Of a DNA stretch of 9,788 bases, positions 6,769-9,788 are shown piece by piece. Each line of letters begins with the position of its first letter. The first letter of the stretch is position 1. The notes beneath the pieces were generated by a model. It did no database searches. It had not been told where the DNA came from and worked only from the letters and a program-made list of their open reading frames with translations. A program made the translations under genes and the position numbers. This DNA is from Pseudobdellovibrionaceae bacterium (lineage in GTDB: Bacteria > Bdellovibrionota > Bdellovibrionia > Bdellovibrionales > Bdellovibrionaceae): contig CANCBY010000083.1 of assembly GCA_947374445.1 (NCBI GenBank), positions 1 to 9,788 on the forward strand, read 5' to 3'.

Positions 6769-7595
6769 TTTGAATCCTTGTTTTCCTTTTTGAGAAAAAA
6801 GCAAATATAAGGGCAAATGTCGAACTCCCACCAATGGTAAGCGAATGAAGTTGCACTCGGTCGAGCATGATGATTATTGTGAAAGCCTTGACCGAAAAAA
6901 AGCACACCGCAAAGCCAAATATTTCGTGAGTTGTCGTTAGTTTCAAAGTTTTTATAGCCTATCCATGGAGAGTGACAAAAACTATTTACGATATTTTCTT
7001 GGTGAGAACTAATAATCATTGCGGGGATCAGAGCGAAAAAGAAGAATTTCCAGCTTAATAAGAAAACCAGTCCGACGAAAAACCAAAAAACCTTATAGTA
7101 ATTAAGACTTAAATTTCTTAAAAAAGGATCTCGAATTAAATCGATCGCAAATTTTGGATTGAAGTCACTTGTGCTAAAATGAGCTTGCCACGACAAATAA
7201 GAATAGAAAAACCCTTTTGTTGGGGTGTGAGGGTCTTTGACTTGATCAGCGAAAGGATGATGAAGGCCTCGATGAACGGCGACCCAAAAGACAGGAGAGC
7301 CTTGGCAAGCAAACGAACCCCAAAAAGCGAGAAGTCGTTTAACCCAGGTGTAGGTTTCAAAACTTCGATGTGAAAGAAGCCTATGATAGCCAATAGCGAT
7401 TCCCAAACACGAAAATATAAACCAGAGAAGAAAGATAATGCTAAGGTATTCAAAGGGGTACGGAAATTTGAAAAGCAAAAGTAAAGAGATCAAAAAAAGA
7501 GCGTGAACAGGAATCGTAACGATTCGAAAGTGCGACGAAGAATTTTTATAAAATTTCCAAAATGAAACTAGGTTCACGCATGAAAAATCTATCAT
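6765..7595 (-). CDS. Membrane fatty-acid-desaturase-like di-iron enzyme
   Basis: This 276-residue integral membrane protein carries the three histidine boxes of the acyl-CoA/acyl-lipid delta-9 desaturase family: HRLLSH at 71-76, HRGLHH at 108-113 and HNNHH at 239-243. The NSFCHSPWIGYKNF ... DNSRNIW region (204-227) also fits. Hydrophobic spans flank the boxes at about 27-45, 50-69, 85-105, 165-182 and 184-197. Family enzymes use O2 and an electron donor to insert a cis double bond in a fatty acyl chain; some relatives hydroxylate or act on other substrates. The protein is slightly shorter than typical, lacks a cytochrome b5 domain, and ends soon after the third box. It is the first gene of the operon. 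The ATG at 7595 has no good Shine-Dalgarno. Its stop overlaps the next start in GTGA. Clustering with speD and ligases suggests it acts on an acyl part of the cluster product (inference). Confidence 0.9.
   Translation of the reverse strand: MIDFSCVNLVSFWKFYKNSSSHFRIVTIPVHALFLISLLLLFKFPYPFEYLSIIFLLWFIFSCLGIAIGYHRLLSHRSFETYTWVKRLLAFWGSFACQGSPVFWVAVHRGLHHPFADQVKDPHTPTKGFFYSYLSWQAHFSTSDFNPKFAIDLIRDPFLRNLSLNYYKVFWFFVGLVFLLSWKFFFFALIPAMIISSHQENIVNSFCHSPWIGYKNFETNDNSRNIWLCGVLFFGQGFHNNHHARPSATSFAYHWWEFDICPYICFFLKKENKDSK
6775..6779 (-). promoter_or_regulatory. Ribosome binding site within the desaturase 3' end
   Basis: AAGGA on the minus strand is 6 bases from the GTG at 6768. It lies inside the last codons of the desaturase, indicating coupled translation and ruling against the longer 6834 start. 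Confidence 0.6.
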
Positions 7596-7711
7596 GACGA
7601 CAGATCAATTCAAAACCAATTAAAGACGACTCAATCCGTCATGCGAAATAGTTCTTTGCCTGCAAAATAATATAATTATAATTCAAAAATACACCTTCTG
7701 AGGGGTCAAAA
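7596..7711. promoter_or_regulatory. Divergent intergenic region with candidate two-way promoter core
   Basis: This 116-base region separates the operon start from the fusion gene. TATAATTATA (7671-7680) is a perfect palindrome offering TATAAT -10 elements on both strands, and a second plus-strand TATAAT is at 7677-7682. For the plus strand, TTGCCT (7656-7661) sits 15 bases before the latter, which is slightly short. No equally good -35 was found for the minus strand; the nearest TTGACC (7709-7704) is too far. GACGAC occurs twice (7596-7601 and 7625-7630) but without a longer repeat. Shared regulation of the two arms is plausible. Confidence 0.4.
7700..7705 (+). promoter_or_regulatory. Ribosome binding site for the fusion gene
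   Basis: GAGGGG lies 6 bases before the TTG at 7712, just after the in-frame stop TAA at 7679-7681. It is the strongest Shine-Dalgarno in the window and fixes an otherwise unremarkable TTG as the start. Confidence 0.7.
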
Positions 7712-9788
7712 TTGGTCACAGCCAAAACTATCATTTTAGTTTACTTTCACGAAGAGCACTGTGGAAATTGGGACTTTGTCGACACATACGCCACGACTTT
7801 AATGAAACACTCTTTTTCAGTGATCATTATTAATAATTTGGTCAAACCTCACGAAGCCAATTTGTTTCAAGACATGAAATTTTCGTTTCCACCCAGCCAA
7901 ATTTTTAATTTAGATTTTCAAAATGGTGGAGTTGGACCTCAGGTCGAAGCGATTGCAAAAGATTTCAAAGCCGATCTCATACTTTGTCTTGGTGATTGGC
8001 CTGCCCATATCGTTGCCAATGTGAATTCAAAACTAGATTTGCCTGGAGCAAGTCCATTGGCCGTTAAGAAAATGTTGGATAAATATCAATCATATATCAT
8101 GTGCCGCGAGAGCGGTTTTTCGATGCCATGGACGAGCCTTCCTACTACCGCAAGTGATTTTGATGACGATAGTCTTCAGTTAAAAGTCATCGTAAAGCCA
8201 AGCCTTGGGACAGGGCTTACTAAGCTTCGGGACTACCACTATAAAATCTATGATTCGGGTAAAGCGCTTAAAGACGAGCTTTTAAAAAACAAAGAATTAG
8301 ATCAATTTCTTTTCGAAAACAACTCGCCAGGCTTTCTTGGAGCAAATTTAATTCAGCAATACGTTTTGCACGACACGATGCTAATGATTAATTTCGTGGT
8401 CATTGAGGGCAAAGTTTTTTCGTTGCAAATCGCGCGTCACTATTACCCTGAAAATCACACTATTTTTCCAGACTCCATAGCAGGCCCTTTTCAGGCGTCG
8501 CGGGGGATTGAAGAAAAAATATTTAAAGTCGTCCAAAACTATGTCGATAAGCTATCAATTTTAAACTCGCTAGGGTCTATTCAGTTTTTAGTCGATAAAG
8601 ATATGCAGGTTTTTCCAATTGATACTCACCTCAGGCTTGGTGAGGCTATGTCACATATGACAATGACTTCTGATCCTGAAATTGTAGTCAACGCGATTTG
8701 TGCAATGATAAATCGGGTTTTTGTGCCAGTAGAGCCAAAATATTTTCTGATGAAATCGGCCTTTAAACTCCCTCCTGGCAAAATCGAAAGTATTGCATTT
8801 CCAGTTCGTGAGGACATTAAAATTTATCACGTCGAAAACTTCAACGTCGAAAAAGAAATTGAGGTTGAATACAGCTTTGAGAACACAGGTGCTTACTTTA
8901 CTGTTAAAAGTACAAAATCAATTGAGGACTGCGCGGAAAAAGCCAAAGACTTTCTGAGTTTAGTTCGAGTCGACTATGACTTTTCAAAAATTGAAGGGCG
9001 CCAGCGAAAAATTCTTTTAAAAAAAAGCACCTCAAACCCTGCGATCGCTCAATGCGAAGGCAATTCGAGTTGGATTTCCATGACCGTCGACAAGAATATT
9101 TTTGAGGAGCAAACGCCCTATCAAAAAGTACAGATATTTCAAAACAATGAGTGGGGCCGGGTTCTGCTATCGGATGGGATTGTGCAAACAACCGAAGCGG
9201 ATGAAGCCATCTATCATGAAATGTTGGTTCATGTTCCCATGTGCTCAGTTCTGGGTGCACAAAATGTTTTGATTGTCGGCGGTGGTGATGGCGGAAGTTT
9301 GCGCGAGACTTTAAAATATAGAAATCTGCAAAAAGTGCACATGGTAGATATTGATGAGCGTATTGTTAAAATTTGCGCCGAACAACTCCCAAAGCTTAAT
9401 AACAACGGAAAGATTTACAATGATTCCCGAGTAGGGGTTTTTTACGAAGATGGAAACATATTTTGTGAAAGGGCCGTTCAAAAAAATACAAAATACGATG
9501 TTATCATCATGGATACGACTCATCATGACGGTATAGGAAATATTCTGTTTTCCGAAGAGTTTTTTAAGAAAAGCTCTAAAATTCTAGAAGATAATGGAAT
9601 GATGGTTCTCCAAGCAAGCATTCCTGACGGAACCAGAAATACATTTGTTGAATCAATTAAGATTTTGAAACGCCACTTTAAGTTTACCGGAGTTTATTTA
9701 ATTAATGTTCCTTCTTATCATGGAGGAACTATGACACTGGTTTGGGCGAGCCATAATTTGGATGCTTCAAATATGACGCTGGAAGAGC
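7712..9788 (+). CDS. Fusion of ATP-grasp ligase and spermidine-synthase-like aminopropyltransferase, 3' end beyond the window
   Basis: The frame is open for 692 codons from the TTG at 7712 (GAGGGG upstream) to the window edge, with no stop between domains. Residues 1-425 are an ATP-grasp ligase. LILCLGDW is at 89-96, VIVKPSLGTG at 159-168 (K162), and FPIDTHLRLGE at 301-311, where D304, H306 and R308 stand for the usual E-x-N-x-R. A C-terminal domain (PGKIESIAF ... SIEDCAEKA) resembles that of L-amino-acid ligases. A linker of about 30 residues leads to the aminopropyltransferase from about 453. WISMTVDK begins its small N-terminal beta domain. DGIVQTTEADEAIYHEM (488-504) carries Y501, GGGDGG (523-528) and VDID (545-548) bind decarboxylated AdoMet, and DTTHHDGIG (601-609) has the catalytic D601. 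PSYHGGTMTLVWAS (667-680) has Y669 of the acceptor pocket. The canonical DxxDP acceptor motif is altered to D-T-T-H-H. SpeD, encoded in the divergent operon, would supply the aminopropyl donor. Formation of an amide by one domain and aminopropylation by the other on a shared product is inferred. Confidence 0.92.
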   Translation, partial: MVTAKTIILVYFHEEHCGNWDFVDTYATTLMKHSFSVIIINNLVKPHEANLFQDMKFSFPPSQIFNLDFQNGGVGPQVEAIAKDFKADLILCLGDWPAHIVANVNSKLDLPGASPLAVKKMLDKYQSYIMCRESGFSMPWTSLPTTASDFDDDSLQLKVIVKPSLGTGLTKLRDYHYKIYDSGKALKDELLKNKELDQFLFENNSPGFLGANLIQQYVLHDTMLMINFVVIEGKVFSLQIARHYYPENHTIFPDSIAGPFQASRGIEEKIFKVVQNYVDKLSILNSLGSIQFLVDKDMQVFPIDTHLRLGEAMSHMTMTSDPEIVVNAICAMINRVFVPVEPKYFLMKSAFKLPPGKIESIAFPVREDIKIYHVENFNVEKEIEVEYSFENTGAYFTVKSTKSIEDCAEKAKDFLSLVRVDYDFSKIEGRQRKILLKKSTSNPAIAQCEGNSSWISMTVDKNIFEEQTPYQKVQIFQNNEWGRVLLSDGIVQTTEADEAIYHEMLVHVPMCSVLGAQNVLIVGGGDGGSLRETLKYRNLQKVHMVDIDERIVKICAEQLPKLNNNGKIYNDSRVGVFYEDGNIFCERAVQKNTKYDVIIMDTTHHDGIGNILFSEEFFKKSSKILEDNGMMVLQASIPDGTRNTFVESIKILKRHFKFTGVYLINVPSYHGGTMTLVWASHNLDASNMTLEE

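Noticed and set aside
6769..6834. Longer start (ATG at 6834) for the glycosyltransferase-like gene
   Set aside because: It would overlap the desaturase by 70 bases. The GTG at 6768 has AAGGA at 6-base spacing and the usual GTGA stop-start overlap.
9052..9082. Separate speE gene starting inside the fusion frame
   Set aside because: The ATG near 9052 is out of frame and the in-frame ATG near 9080 has no clear Shine-Dalgarno. The linker reads through without a stop, so one fused product is the simplest reading.
8904..9260. 118-codon minus-strand open frame opposite the fusion gene
   Set aside because: It lies wholly antisense to the conserved fusion linker and aminopropyltransferase start, has no recognisable motif, and is a frame shadow.

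Overview
The window looks like AT-rich chromosomal DNA from a Gram-negative bacterium. A secreted c-type cytochrome with a Sec signal peptide points to a periplasm, and GTG and TTG starts with short AGGA/GAGGGG ribosome sites are frequent. The P460-type cytochrome and the style of the large membrane protein would fit a Bdellovibrionota or other former deltaproteobacterial lineage, but that is an impression and not proof. No tRNA, rRNA, CRISPR array or transposase is visible, and there is no gene-free stretch longer than about 300 bases.

Left flank (1-987). A cytochrome P460-family gene on the minus strand runs off the left edge. A likely 54-residue single-span membrane protein on the plus strand (782-946) starts at a TTG with a good Shine-Dalgarno. 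It converges on the large cluster.

Central minus-strand operon (7595 down to 988). Seven co-directional genes are packed with overlaps or gaps of no more than 58 bases. In transcription order they are: a membrane fatty-acid-desaturase-like enzyme, a glycosyltransferase-like protein, a glutaminase-less asparagine-synthetase-like PP-loop enzyme, a prokaryotic S-adenosylmethionine decarboxylase (speD), a 2-oxoglutarate/Fe(II) oxygenase-like protein, an ATP-grasp ligase, and a polytopic membrane protein of unknown function.

Right part (7712 to the edge, plus strand). Divergent from the operon across a 116-base intergenic region is one open frame that joins an ATP-grasp ligase, paralogous to the one in the operon, to a spermidine-synthase-like aminopropyltransferase. 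The C-terminus is cut off by the window edge.

How they may work together (inference). SpeD makes decarboxylated AdoMet. The fused aminopropyltransferase moves its aminopropyl group onto an amine acceptor, and the altered acceptor loop suggests this may not be putrescine. The two ATP-grasp modules and the PP-loop enzyme can each form amide or peptide-type bonds. The desaturase, oxygenase and glycosyltransferase-like proteins would tailor the product, and the membrane protein may act at or across the membrane. The whole reads as an uncharacterised pathway for a polyamine-containing conjugate, such as an acyl- or peptidyl-polyamine or a modified lipid. The ATP-grasp-aminopropyltransferase fusion is its most unusual part.
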